This document shows, piece by piece, positions 8,512 through 17,671 of a stretch of DNA of 64,000 bases; position 1 is the stretch's first letter; the number at the start of each line of letters is the position of its first letter. Source of the stretch: Beijerinckiaceae bacterium. GTDB lineage: Bacteria; Pseudomonadota; Alphaproteobacteria; Rhizobiales; Beijerinckiaceae. A model generated the notes under the pieces. It saw only the letters and a list, made by a program, of their open reading frames with translations. It did no database searches and had not been told where the DNA came from. The stretch lies in the NCBI GenBank assembly GCA_947370975.1, contig CANBNG010000002.1:186001-250000 (forward strand), given 5' to 3'. A program made the position numbers and the translations under genes.

Positions 8512-9272
8512 GCACGGCGCTCAGGGCCGAAGGCCAACTGGCCGATTTCGAAGCCGCTGCGCGCGCCTCTCGTGCTGCGGACTTCGATTGGCGGGCGGGT
8601 TATGCAGCCTTCGCCAGGGCTCTCCCGCTGGACGACGTACCGGCAGCCCGTTTGTTCAGGGCACTCCTTGCCGACATTGAAGCAGATGCCTTGGTGCGAG
8701 AGCCGAACGGCTACCACAATCCTCTGCACACACTCGACACGATGCGGGCGATGGCCGCCCTATGCGCAAGTTGCGCGCGTCTCGGCCTGACGCTGGCCTG
8801 TCCGCCTCACATCCTGTCGATCGTCATGCTCGGCCATGATCTTCGCCATCCCGGCGGTTCGAACGGTGCCGGGCGCGACCTTGAACGCATGTCCGCCGAC
8901 GCCGTATCGGGACTTGCGCGTCAGTGCGATATGCCGACCGAAGTCACGCAGCAGATTGTCGATCTTATCCTCGCCACGGGGTTGCGGTTCCAGCAAGCGC
9001 TGCGCCGCGACAGGACAGGCGACCTGCTGGCGTTGCTGGTCGGGGAGGCCGATGTCATGGCGAGCCTGCTTCCGGGCCTTGGGCTTGAACTGGCGGTCGC
9101 CCTCACGCAGGAGATGCGCGCCGCAGGAGAACCGGTCGCCATTGCCTTCGAATCGGCACCCGCGCGAATGGCCTTCCTGAACGCCTACACCACACTCAGC
9201 CGTCCGGCCGAGGCGCTGGGTCTCGCACGCGTCATTGCGGCTCAACTGGGTGAATTGTCTTCGTCCCAGTAA
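8508..9272 (+). CDS. HD-domain protein with class I cyclic-nucleotide phosphodiesterase signature
   Basis: With a start at 8508 the protein has 254 residues. YHNPLH at about residue 69 and GHDLRHPGGSNG at about 109-120 reproduce the metal-binding signature of animal-type class I phosphodiesterases (YHNxxH ... HDxxHxGxxN), which hydrolyse cAMP or cGMP. EADVM near 183 could give the last aspartate. No ATG, GTG or TTG exists in frame between the stop at 8466 and a TTG at 8652, which would cut off 48 residues that read like real protein (GQLADFEAAARA). A CTG at 8508, overlapping the preceding stop as CTGA, is therefore the likely start. The adenylate cyclase 6 kb downstream makes a signalling role plausible. 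Activity is inferred, not shown. Confidence 0.65.
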   Translation: MSTALRAEGQLADFEAAARASRAADFDWRAGYAAFARALPLDDVPAARLFRALLADIEADALVREPNGYHNPLHTLDTMRAMAALCASCARLGLTLACPPHILSIVMLGHDLRHPGGSNGAGRDLERMSADAVSGLARQCDMPTEVTQQIVDLILATGLRFQQALRRDRTGDLLALLVGEADVMASLLPGLGLELAVALTQEMRAAGEPVAIAFESAPARMAFLNAYTTLSRPAEALGLARVIAAQLGELSSSQ

Positions 9273-9434
9273 GCTTTCTTGATCGACGCAGCTTTTCATG
9301 GAAAGCGCATTATGTTTCGCGCGCCGTTTCTTGCAGAAGTGTAATATCAACATATGTCCGGTCTTAAATAGGATCCTTGAAGTGCGACGCACCTGATTGG
9401 CCAGGGCGATCGAGGTGCGACGGATCCCCAACGA

Positions 9435-10595
9435 ATGAACATTCATCTTCCAGGCCAGGTCGAGCGAGCCCGAAGGCTGCGCTCCCTTCTCGATCGATTG
9501 ATGCAGGATGGGTCGGTCTGTGTCGTGCATGGCGGAGATCCGGAGACGCCGGGGACCGTGCTGCACGAAACCTTCAATCCTCGCGGGATCAAGACATATC
9601 GCGCCGTTGCCGAAGATATCGCGCAGTCCCTGCGGCGCAGCGGGTTTCGCAAGGTGCATGTTATTGCCGACGGCTTGCGGCTTGCCGCCGAGATCGCCGC
9701 CATCGGTCCGGAGATCGTCTGGGTCAATTCAGGCGGCGTGCAGGGGTTCGACGCGGCAAGCCATACGCCGGCCATGCTCGAACTGATGGGCTTGCCCTAT
9801 GTCGGACATGATCCGCTGAACGTTTCGTTGCTCGACAACAAGCATGTCTTCAAGCATCTGATGCGCTCCCTGGGCGTTCCCACATCGCCATTCGTCACCT
9901 GGGACGGCGTCGCGCCGCTGGACGCCGACAGACTTCGCGCGACGCTCGGTGAGGCAGGTGCGTATGTCGCCAAGCCGGTGTCCGGACGCGCCTCCAACCA
10001 TGTCATGGTTGCCGATTGTCTCGACGAGGTCGCCGACGCCATGCGCCACATTCGCGATGTGACGCAAAGCCATGTCCTGGCCGAACGCTACCTTCCTGGC
10101 GCGGAATATACCATTGCAGTATATGGCGGCGTGTGCGTGCGAAACGGCCGCGTCACGATCTCCGACGGACCGACGATCTTTTCACCTGTCGAGCGACTGC
10201 TCGACGCAGGTGAGCGGGTGTTCACGTCCATGGACGTGAAGCCGATCACGCAGGCGCGGTTGCGCCTACTTGCCTCGGACGATCCGGTCCGCGGGGACCT
10301 CGCGGGGCTGGCGCGCGCCGTTTACGAGGGTTTGAACCTCGGCACTCTTGTGCGGCTCGACGTGCGCGCGGATGCTGACGGGACCTGCTGCGTGCTCGAA
10401 GCCAATCCCAAGCCGGACCTGAAGGCGGCGGGTCAAGGCGCGATCAACATCGTCAGTCTGGGATTGCCAGAAATCGGCATGAGCTACGACGATCTCATCC
10501 TGTCCGTTTTCTCCGACACGCTTCTGCAATATGCGACGTGCCGCCGCAAATTTGCGCCCGGCCTGTCACGTTTCATGGAAGACAGCCTGACATGA
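9435..10595 (+). CDS. ATP-grasp ligase, D-alanine-D-alanine ligase family
   Basis: A 386-residue protein with the ATP-grasp fold. The central part (YVAKPVSGRASNHVMVAD, AERYLPGAEYTIAVYGG) matches the nucleotide-binding lobes, and VRLDVRADADGTCCVLEANPKP near the end holds the magnesium-binding E and N of the family (LEANP..). Usual D-Ala-D-Ala ligases are 300-370 residues and sit with cell-wall genes; here the neighbours are transport and signalling genes, so a different carboxylate-amine ligation is likely. The gene overlaps the next by ATGA, making it the first cistron of a three-gene operon running to 14109. Confidence 0.75.
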   Translation: MNIHLPGQVERARRLRSLLDRLMQDGSVCVVHGGDPETPGTVLHETFNPRGIKTYRAVAEDIAQSLRRSGFRKVHVIADGLRLAAEIAAIGPEIVWVNSGGVQGFDAASHTPAMLELMGLPYVGHDPLNVSLLDNKHVFKHLMRSLGVPTSPFVTWDGVAPLDADRLRATLGEAGAYVAKPVSGRASNHVMVADCLDEVADAMRHIRDVTQSHVLAERYLPGAEYTIAVYGGVCVRNGRVTISDGPTIFSPVERLLDAGERVFTSMDVKPITQARLRLLASDDPVRGDLAGLARAVYEGLNLGTLVRLDVRADADGTCCVLEANPKPDLKAAGQGAINIVSLGLPEIGMSYDDLILSVFSDTLLQYATCRRKFAPGLSRFMEDSLT

Positions 10596-12925
10596 TTTCG
10601 CAAGCCTCCACTGCGTGGCGCGGTTCCCTTCGACTGTTCCTGATGATCTTCTTCATCTGCTGCGGATCGTTGCTGCTGCTGGTCTATGTCGGCTATGGCG
10701 AAGTGCAGCGGACCTATCCCAAGTTCGTCGTTGGCAAGCTCGTCGCGCAGGCCCAAATCATCCGCGCGCCCCTTGAGTCCCATCTCCGTGCGGGTTTGCC
10801 GATTGAGCAATTCCCCGGCTTTCGTCAGTTCGGTGAGCGTATTCGGACTTCCGACCCGAGCATTCATTCGATCTTCGTCAGCACGCGCGTCGGCGATGTC
10901 GCCTTCGAGGTTGGCGCGCCGGGCGCGCCCGCCCTGCGCAGTCTGACGGAGCAGGAAACAGCACCCTTCCTGACCCAGCGTGACGAGAGCTGGCTTCAGG
11001 TCTTTCTGCCGCTGCATGATCGCTTCAGCACGGTCGGCGCGCTTGGCGTGACAGTCAGCCGCGCCGAGATCGAAAAGGCGCTCTGGGCGCGCTTTGCTTT
11101 ATTGCTACCGCTCTCGCTGGCCATTGCGCTGGTCTGCGCGCTCGCAGTCGTCTGGATCGACCGGCGGGATCGCAGCGGGCGTTGGACGGCGACGCTCTTT
11201 GCAGCGGCCTTTCTCGTGATCGCTGCTCTCGTCCTGCACACGCTCGTGTCGATCTATTCGGAGGGTGCCCAGGCGAAGGCGCGTGCGCTGTCCAATTCGT
11301 TGCGCGAGCGTTTCGAGCCGGTGTTCGCCTTTGCGCTGACGCTGGAGGATTTCGAGGGGCTGACGCAGGTCTTCGAGCAATATCGGCAGCTTGATCCGGA
11401 CATTCGCACCATTTCCCTGAACGAGAACGGCATCGTCCGGCTCAATCTCGATCCCGCCATGGTTGGAAAGCCTTGGCGCGCCGATGAGGGAAGTTACGAA
11501 TTTTCAAGCGCGCTCGGCGGCGAGAAGAAGCTGACCGTTTCCGTCATCTTACCGATGGACGCCGTGATTGCGGCGGTGAGCCGCAGCGCGAAGAACTTTC
11601 TGGCCCTCTTTCTGGGCGTCGCGCTGATCTCGATGCTGTTCCTGAAACTGTCGCGCACGCTCACCCGCAGCCAAGACGCCGACGCATCTGAAAACTTGCT
11701 GACGCGACTGACGCCGGTGTTCTTCATCGCCGTCTTTGTCGAGAGCCTGTCGGCAGGATTCCTGCCGCAGTTGATTACAGCGGCAGCTCAGGAGCAGGGC
11801 CTGTCGGCCGCGGCCGCGTCGCTGACCTTTTCGGCCTATTTCATCAGCTTCCTGCTGACGGTTTTGCCAGGCCCGCAATTGGTTGACCGGTTTGGCGAAC
11901 GTGGATTGATGGTTGCCGGTGCGGCGCTCGCCTGCGCGTCGATGCTGGTCATGGCCGCCCCGTTCGGCTTCGAAGCCATGGTGTTTGCGCGCGCTCTCTC
12001 TGGCGCGGGCCAAGCCTGCCTGCTCATCGGCACGCAAAGCTACATCCTCACACATGCCGCAGCGGGCCAGCGGACGCGCGGCGCGTCCATCATTGTCTTC
12101 GGGTTCAACGGTGGCCTTGTCGCTGGCGCGTCGATAGGTTCGCTGCTTGTCAATTCCATCGGGCCGAGCGGTGTCTTCCTGACGGGCGCAGCCGTCATTG
12201 CTGTCAATTTGTTGCTTGTGCTGGCGCTGCTTCCTCCGGTCGCGGTCCGCACCGCCGGCGCCGGGTTGATGCAGGCGCTTGCGTCCGTCGCCCGCAATTT
12301 CTGCGAGACCGCGCGCAGCTATGATTTCTGGCGCACGCTGGCGTTTGTCGGGGCGCCTTCGAAAGCCGTGCTGACCGGGGTCGTCGGATACCTGATGCCG
12401 TTGACCTTGGCCAGGATGGCATTCGTGCCCGAGGACATCGGACAGTTGATCATGCTCTACCCGCTTGGCGTGCTGGCGGCGACGCCATGGGCTGCGCGTC
12501 GCGCCGATGGCGGAGGGTCTTCTGACAGCATTCTCTTTGCCGGAATGTGCGTGTCGGGCCTGTCCATGCTGCTCGTCGGGGCCGCGACCCTGTTGCGCAC
12601 GCTTGCACCGGACTTGCTTCCGCCGGACACGCTGGCGATCGGGGCAGGCCTCGTGCTTCTCGGGCTTGGACACGGGTTGATCAACGCTCCCGTGATCACC
12701 CATGTCGCCAACAGCGATGCAGGGAGGCGGCTCGGGGCGACGCAGGTCGCAAGCCTGTATCGCCTGCTCGAACGCATGGGCCATGCGCTCGGCCCGGCCC
12801 TTGCGGGTCAATTGCTCGTGCTGACCGGTTTCGGGCTTGAGGCCGTGTCGCTTGCGGGCGCAATAACCTTGGTGCTTGGCCTGTTGTTTGCTGCAATCCG
12901 TCCTCGCGTGCAGGAGGCGACCTAA
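10592..12925 (+). CDS. Two-module extracytoplasmic sensor fused to an MFS transporter
   Basis: A 777-residue membrane protein. One membrane helix (about 12-34) is followed by a periplasmic region to about 155, a helix pair near 163-185 and 193-215, a second periplasmic region to about 325, another helix near 333-352, and then a full MFS-like half from about 365 to 775 with some twelve segments. LVDRFGERG near 430 resembles MFS motif A (GxLaDrxGrR). The double sensor resembles the input half of histidine kinases or cyclases but the output is a transporter, which is unusual. The ATG at 10592 overlaps the upstream stop (ATGA), and its own TAA overlaps the next ATG. The substrate is unknown. Confidence 0.7.
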   Translation: MISQASTAWRGSLRLFLMIFFICCGSLLLLVYVGYGEVQRTYPKFVVGKLVAQAQIIRAPLESHLRAGLPIEQFPGFRQFGERIRTSDPSIHSIFVSTRVGDVAFEVGAPGAPALRSLTEQETAPFLTQRDESWLQVFLPLHDRFSTVGALGVTVSRAEIEKALWARFALLLPLSLAIALVCALAVVWIDRRDRSGRWTATLFAAAFLVIAALVLHTLVSIYSEGAQAKARALSNSLRERFEPVFAFALTLEDFEGLTQVFEQYRQLDPDIRTISLNENGIVRLNLDPAMVGKPWRADEGSYEFSSALGGEKKLTVSVILPMDAVIAAVSRSAKNFLALFLGVALISMLFLKLSRTLTRSQDADASENLLTRLTPVFFIAVFVESLSAGFLPQLITAAAQEQGLSAAAASLTFSAYFISFLLTVLPGPQLVDRFGERGLMVAGAALACASMLVMAAPFGFEAMVFARALSGAGQACLLIGTQSYILTHAAAGQRTRGASIIVFGFNGGLVAGASIGSLLVNSIGPSGVFLTGAAVIAVNLLLVLALLPPVAVRTAGAGLMQALASVARNFCETARSYDFWRTLAFVGAPSKAVLTGVVGYLMPLTLARMAFVPEDIGQLIMLYPLGVLAATPWAARRADGGGSSDSILFAGMCVSGLSMLLVGAATLLRTLAPDLLPPDTLAIGAGLVLLGLGHGLINAPVITHVANSDAGRRLGATQVASLYRLLERMGHALGPALAGQLLVLTGFGLEAVSLAGAITLVLGLLFAAIRPRVQEAT

Positions 12926-14109
12926 TGGCGCCCGCCACCAGAAGAGAACTGCTCCGGATCGGCGCGGCAGCTGCCTGTTTGCCGGCTATGCCGACGGCTC
13001 TGCGCGCGCAAGCGGCGCCTGCCTTTCCGTCCTGGGTGTCTGTGCCATCAGAAAGACTCGCGCGCTGGACGCTGTCGCGTGGCAGCGATCATCTGCGATG
13101 CGCACTGGCGAATGCGCCGGAGACCGATCCAGCCCGCATTCGGGTCACGATGCTCCTTCCGCGTCGCTCGTCGGCCTACGACATTGCGCTCGCGACGATC
13201 ATCGAGACCTTCGATCGGCGCGGAATTTCTGTTGAGTTCGACCTTATCAATTTTGAACAAAAGGATGAGCGCGGCCACTACGCATTGCAGGAAGCAGAAC
13301 GCACATCTGCACGCCTCATCTTCGCCATGGGTTCGGAAGCAACGGACTGGCTCTGGCGCAAAGCATGGAACACGAAGATTCCCGTCGTGACGGTCTGTTC
13401 CAAAGACCCGGTTCTGCTCAAGCAGATGAAAAATTACGAGAAGGGAAGCGGCGTCAACTTCGCCTTCACGTCATTGAACCTGTCACTCGATGTCCAGATT
13501 GCCTATCTGCGCGAGATCAGGCCCGCCCTTCGTAACGTCGCAGTGCTTGTGGACAGCCAAAACATCAGTGCCATGGAAACTCAGGCGGTGCCCTTCGTCG
13601 AATCCTGCAATTCGCTTGGGATGAATGCGTTTCTTGTATCCATCGACAAGCCTGAGCGCGCCGCACAGGAACTCGCCGGTGTCCTTCCGCCGATCGTGCG
13701 AAACATGCGCAGCAGCGACCCCGCGTTCGCCCGCAGCCTGTTCTGGATCACCGGTAGCACATCCATCTTTAACGAGATCGGCACGATCAACAGACACGCT
13801 GGAGACGTTCCAGTGCTCAGCGCGGTTCCGGATGTCGTGCGGCCTGGCACCGACAGCGCCGTTATGTCGATTGGTGTGAGCTTCGAGAGCAATGCGCGGC
13901 TCGCTGCAGCCTATGCCATCGATATCCTTGGCGAGCGCGTGCGTGCCGGCGACCTCAAGGTTGGTATTCTTTCGCCTCCCGACATCGCCATCAATTTCTT
14001 GCGGGCGCGACAGATCGGACTGAAAATCCCGTTCCGCTTCTTCGAACTTGCAGATGACGTTTATGACCCCTCTGGCGCAGCGGTGCGCCGACGTGGGCTG
14101 ACGCTCTGA
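12925..14109 (+). CDS. Periplasmic ABC-type substrate-binding protein (ABC_sub_bind family)
   Basis: A 394-residue exported protein. The N-terminus TRRELLRIGAAAACLPA followed by an ALRAQA cleavage region looks like a twin-arginine signal. The rest has the two-lobed layout of the family also called DUF534/ABC_sub_bind (VTMLLPRRSS, ARLIFAMGSEATDW, ALRNVAVLVDS, VMSIGVSFESNARLAAAYA). No ABC permease or ATPase gene is adjacent. Its translational coupling to the sensor-MFS fusion (TAATG) suggests that it hands a ligand to that protein or to the cyclase sensor encoded just beyond (inference). Confidence 0.75.
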   Translation: MAPATRRELLRIGAAAACLPAMPTALRAQAAPAFPSWVSVPSERLARWTLSRGSDHLRCALANAPETDPARIRVTMLLPRRSSAYDIALATIIETFDRRGISVEFDLINFEQKDERGHYALQEAERTSARLIFAMGSEATDWLWRKAWNTKIPVVTVCSKDPVLLKQMKNYEKGSGVNFAFTSLNLSLDVQIAYLREIRPALRNVAVLVDSQNISAMETQAVPFVESCNSLGMNAFLVSIDKPERAAQELAGVLPPIVRNMRSSDPAFARSLFWITGSTSIFNEIGTINRHAGDVPVLSAVPDVVRPGTDSAVMSIGVSFESNARLAAAYAIDILGERVRAGDLKVGILSPPDIAINFLRARQIGLKIPFRFFELADDVYDPSGAAVRRRGLTL

Positions 14110-14137
14110 CGTCGGCAGCGGCCACGGGCAGGCAGCG

Positions 14138-14899
14138 ATGCCCCGCACGTGGCCTGTGTTCGGCGCATGCCTACTTGATCCTGCGGTACCAGCGGTTCGA
14201 GCGCAGCAAGCCCGCGCCGCGCGGCCACCGCAGTTGAACATTGTCGGCCTCCGCAATGGCGGCGTCGACTGGGTCGCACTGACCTACATGCGCAGCAAGC
14301 GCCAAGGCAATGGCTTGCGGGGCAAATTGCGCTCGCGGATCGCCAACAATCTCCAAATGGCTGGCATTCCTGTGCTTCATGAAGGCGCTGTGCTGAGCCC
14401 GGTCGATCCCGCAGACCAGCAGCGTCCGCTCTGGCAATGCCTCGGCCACGTGCCCCCGTTCAACGCTTTCCATGAAAGCGAACGCCGCGACATTTCGGAA
14501 ATTGTCGACACGCAGTTGTTTGAGGCTGGCACCTCCATCATCTGCGCAGGGGATCAAGGCAATTCACAGGTGCTTGTGCCAGCGGATGGAGGTGAGGAGG
14601 TTGTCGTCGGCAACATCACGGCTGGCAACATCTTCGGTGAAATGTCGCTGTTGACCGGAGCACCGCACAGCGCGACGGTCAGGGCGCTCACCGGCTGCCT
14701 TGTTCACGAACTTCGGTCGGACGACCTTGCGCCGTTCCTGAAGGCGCGTCCGGCACTGCTCGAAAAGCTCACGCAGATTGTTGTCCAGCGCCAAGCCGCT
14801 ACCCGGAGCCATCTCGCCAGCACCGCAGCGGGGGACCAAACCCCTACCGTTGAAAAAGCCTCGCTGCTGGCGAAAGTGTGCTTGTTTCTGAAGCTCTGA
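14138..14899 (+). pseudogene. 5'-truncated mechanosensitive-channel-like / cyclic-nucleotide-binding relic
   Basis: An open frame of 253 codons. The middle (GKLRSRIANNLQMAGIPV) resembles the C-terminal cytoplasmic end of MscS-type channels, and the second half is a cyclic-nucleotide-binding domain: FEAGTSIICAGDQGNS, then NIFGEMSLLTGAPHSATVRAL, the phosphate-binding cassette. Around VLVPADGGEE about ten residues expected between the first strands seem to be missing, and no membrane part precedes. This is best read as the tail of a cNMP-gated MscS protein that lost its front. Whether the remaining domain is still translated is open. The MscS assignment is tentative. Confidence 0.5.
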
Positions 14900-14947
14900 G
14901 CGGGTTGCGGCACGAAGCGGCCCCGTCCGAGGGGCGCAAGGCTCCGC

Positions 14948-17110
14948 TCAGACTTGTCCGATCGACAGGACATCACTGTCGCGCGGCAACGAGTCCAGCG
15001 CTGGCATATAGGTGCGGCAGCGCGCGATGAAATGCTCCGAGGGTCTGTCGGCCCCGCGCAGCAGGATCGTCTTTTCGAACTGCGCCGCTGCCTCGCTCCA
15101 GCGGCCCTGTTCATAAAACGAAAGTCCCGCCTCGAAAACGCCGATCCAGTCATAGCCGTCGATCACGCCGCTTTCGTCACGCATGTCGAGTAGTTCATAA
15201 ATGGCGACAGGTTCCTCGCGGCCGCGCACCTGCACGACATCCAAGCGGCGCGCGATGACGTCGTACTTCACCATTTCAAATGTGTGCTGGGTGATGAGGA
15301 TTTCCGTACCGTAAAGTTTGCTCAGGCCCTCGACGCGGCTGGCGAGGTTTACGGGATCGCCGATGACCGTGTAGTTGAGGCGGTCGGCCGAGCCGATGTT
15401 GCCGACCACCACGCGGCCCGTGTTGATGCCAATGCGGATGCGAAGCGTTTCGTCGCGGTTGAGGGCCCCATCGCGCATGGCGCGACTGCAGCCGACAGCG
15501 GCGCGGCAGGCGTCGAGCGCCTGATCGTCATTATCGATCGGTGCGCCCCAAAACGCCATCACTGCGTCGCCGATGAACTTGTCGATCGTGCCCTGATGGC
15601 TGCCGATGACGCGCGACATCGCGCTGAAATATTCGCCCAGCACCGGAACGACGCGATGGCCGAGCCGCTCGGACATCGCGGAGAAACCTTCCAGGTCCAT
15701 GAACATGATTGTCAGGGTACGACGCGAGCCGCCCAGTTCGGCGACGACGCCCTGTTTGAGCAGGCGCTGCACGAGGTCGGACGGCAGATAGCGTCCAAAC
15801 GAGCTCAAGCCGCCGCTCATATTCTGGATTGACGTCGACAGCGCATCAATCTCCATGATCTTGGACTTGATGGGCCGCACCCGATCGAGCTTGAATTCCG
15901 CGATCAGCTCGGTCTGTTCGATGATCATCCGCAGCGGGCGCACGAACAGGTGTCGCGAGGTCACGATTGCGATCAGGCAGACGAGCAGCAAGGCGGCAAT
16001 AACGGCCAGAAGCACTTTCGTCGTGTTCCTGTCGACTTCCACCATGAAGTCGCTTTCGGGGATAACGGTCGCGACGAACCAGTCCTTCTGCCCGGCACCG
16101 GTCAGGCTGACAAGATAGGATTTGCCGTCGGCCGGGTCCGAAAATGTGAAATTCTTCGTGCTGCCAAGCGTCTTCAGGTCGATGCCTTCATGAGCGAGGG
16201 CGGCATGTGCCAGCCGCAGCAGCGGCTGCGTCGTGTCTTCCAGGCGCAGCAGTTCGGGTTCGTCGGGATTGACCCCGGGGCGCGAGATTTGCGCTGGATC
16301 CTTGAAAGCGATCATGCGCTGGCCGCTGTCCATCACGAAAGCGATCCCGCTGCGCGTGGACCGGATCTTTTTCAGGTAACGCGAGACAAGGTCGAGCTCG
16401 ATGGCGACGCTGATGACGCCCCGCACCTCCTTGCCGTTCATGTCCGCGAGCGCTGTATTGAGCCCTGGTCGGCCTGTGGCCGAGAAGACATAGATGTCCG
16501 TCCACACATGGGCACCGGGCTTGGCGGCAGCGAGGCGATACCAGGAGCGGGTCGCGGAATTGTAATCGTTGGTGCGCGTCTGGATGATGGTGGGCAGTAC
16601 GCGCTCGCCGTCGTCCACGAGATATTGCTCGCTGCGCTGCGCGGATTTGCTTTTGTCGTTCCAGCGGCTTTCGACAAGGCGCAGGTTGATGTCATCCCGG
16701 CGTTGCGCGCCGTAGAAGTCGCCATTCGGCCGGCCGTAGCTGACCCATGAAAAATGGGTGTTTGACATCAAGAAGGACAGGAATATTTGCTCGCGGGCCT
16801 TCTTGTCCTCAATGTCGAAGGCACCCTCGCGCAGCAGGTTGGCGATGGTCTCCTGCGCCGCGCGTGCCGAGGTGAAGATCGTGTTCATCTCGCCGGAGAC
16901 GCCGCGCGCGATCTCCTCGTTGATCTGGTTGGCAAGGTCCGTGACATTCTTCCGCGAGGCGATGGCCCACGGAACATGGACCGCAAGTCCGGTCAGCACG
17001 ACCGTGAAGAGGGCGAACACAACGATGCTGACGCGAAGACTGATTCTCGGCACGCGTTCCTGCCCTCGGTCCGGGGTCCGTCCATCCGAGAAATGGCCCC
17101 CTTCTACCAT
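14948..17110 (-). CDS. Membrane adenylate cyclase with periplasmic Cache-type sensor
   Basis: A 720-residue protein. A membrane helix near 24-48, a large periplasmic dCache-like sensor (about 60-345), a second helix near 357-382 with a HAMP-like linker, and a class III cyclase domain from about 455 to 640. FMDLEGFSAMSE and GDAVMAFWGAP supply the two metal-binding aspartates; TIDKFIGDA has the lysine typical of adenylate rather than guanylate specificity, and TVIGDPVNLASRVEG gives the transition-state N and R. About 70 residues follow with a TPR-like look (FYEQGRWSEAAAQFEKTI). It should make cAMP in response to a periplasmic ligand. It converges with the genes on its left and lies among several cNMP-binding proteins, their likely targets. 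Confidence 0.88.
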   Translation of the reverse strand: MVEGGHFSDGRTPDRGQERVPRISLRVSIVVFALFTVVLTGLAVHVPWAIASRKNVTDLANQINEEIARGVSGEMNTIFTSARAAQETIANLLREGAFDIEDKKAREQIFLSFLMSNTHFSWVSYGRPNGDFYGAQRRDDINLRLVESRWNDKSKSAQRSEQYLVDDGERVLPTIIQTRTNDYNSATRSWYRLAAAKPGAHVWTDIYVFSATGRPGLNTALADMNGKEVRGVISVAIELDLVSRYLKKIRSTRSGIAFVMDSGQRMIAFKDPAQISRPGVNPDEPELLRLEDTTQPLLRLAHAALAHEGIDLKTLGSTKNFTFSDPADGKSYLVSLTGAGQKDWFVATVIPESDFMVEVDRNTTKVLLAVIAALLLVCLIAIVTSRHLFVRPLRMIIEQTELIAEFKLDRVRPIKSKIMEIDALSTSIQNMSGGLSSFGRYLPSDLVQRLLKQGVVAELGGSRRTLTIMFMDLEGFSAMSERLGHRVVPVLGEYFSAMSRVIGSHQGTIDKFIGDAVMAFWGAPIDNDDQALDACRAAVGCSRAMRDGALNRDETLRIRIGINTGRVVVGNIGSADRLNYTVIGDPVNLASRVEGLSKLYGTEILITQHTFEMVKYDVIARRLDVVQVRGREEPVAIYELLDMRDESGVIDGYDWIGVFEAGLSFYEQGRWSEAAAQFEKTILLRGADRPSEHFIARCRTYMPALDSLPRDSDVLSIGQV

Positions 17111-17318
17111 CCCATATCAACCTTAGCCTTGGGGCTAGCAAGGCCGCAACCCATTGATGTCATGGGTGTGGCTAGCTCGTCGTCTGTTCGGTCTTTGTTT
17201 GGTTTTAAAACTGCCTGATTTGCCGACAGCCTTATTCGACATGCCAGACGTGAAGCGATCGGCGACTGGGGGATGGCAAGTACCTCATTTAGTCAGCGAG
17301 CAGGATGCGAGTTAGGTT

Positions 17319-17348
17319 AAGTTGGTTGCGCGTTCCCGCAACCAACTT
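17319..17348. repeat. Perfect 12-bp inverted repeat with 6-base loop
   Basis: The arms 17319-17330 and 17337-17348 are perfectly complementary (aagttggttgcg / cgcaaccaactt) around cgttcc. There is no T-run directly after it, so it is not a typical terminator. It lies beside a recombinase relic and could be a remnant of a recombination site or an RNA hairpin; the function is unknown. Confidence 0.6.
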
Positions 17349-17373
17349 TGCAGAACGCGTCATTCCCTCATCC

Positions 17374-17403
17374 AAAGCCGCCCTGCTCAGGGGCGGCCTT
17401 TTG
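17374..17403. terminator. Bidirectional Rho-independent terminator
   Basis: A GC-rich hairpin (gccgccc ... ggggcggc) with AAA before it and TTTT after it. On the minus strand it would end transcripts coming through the recombinase relic. Confidence 0.7.
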
Positions 17404-17420
17404 CGTTACTGTGCCGGCAT

Positions 17421-17606
17421 TCAAACATCGACGATCTTCATGATGTTGCCGATCAGCTCGACCTCGCAGCCGCCTGTCGGGCGGGCGGGGATCGCGACCT
17501 TTCCGATCAGGCCCCGGACGAACTCGAGGGCTTTCGCGTGCTTCGCGACGCCATGGAGCGCGTCGCGCAAGGCCATGATTCGCGCGTCGGACGGTTTTGT
17601 TTGCAT
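17421..17606 (-). pseudogene. C-terminal relic of a large serine recombinase
   Basis: An open frame of 61 codons reads ALEFVRGLIGKVAIPARPTGG and then CEVELIGNIMKIV before its stop. This resembles the extreme C-terminus of resolvase/invertase-type large recombinases (...IRSLIERI.L.P...G..IEL.GDLA.IL). Nothing of the catalytic domain is left: the SulP gene ends only 65 bases upstream. It indicates that an integrated element once ended here. Confidence 0.5.
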
Positions 17607-17671
17607 TCTAAAACCTTCGAACGAACTTCGCGACCAGATCGAGAGGCTGAACGCCTTGGGTCTTCTGACTG

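Noticed and set aside
11549..12811. Minus-strand open frame of 420 codons
   Set aside because: Antisense of the MFS domain; composition very rich in Arg, Gln and His with no domain.
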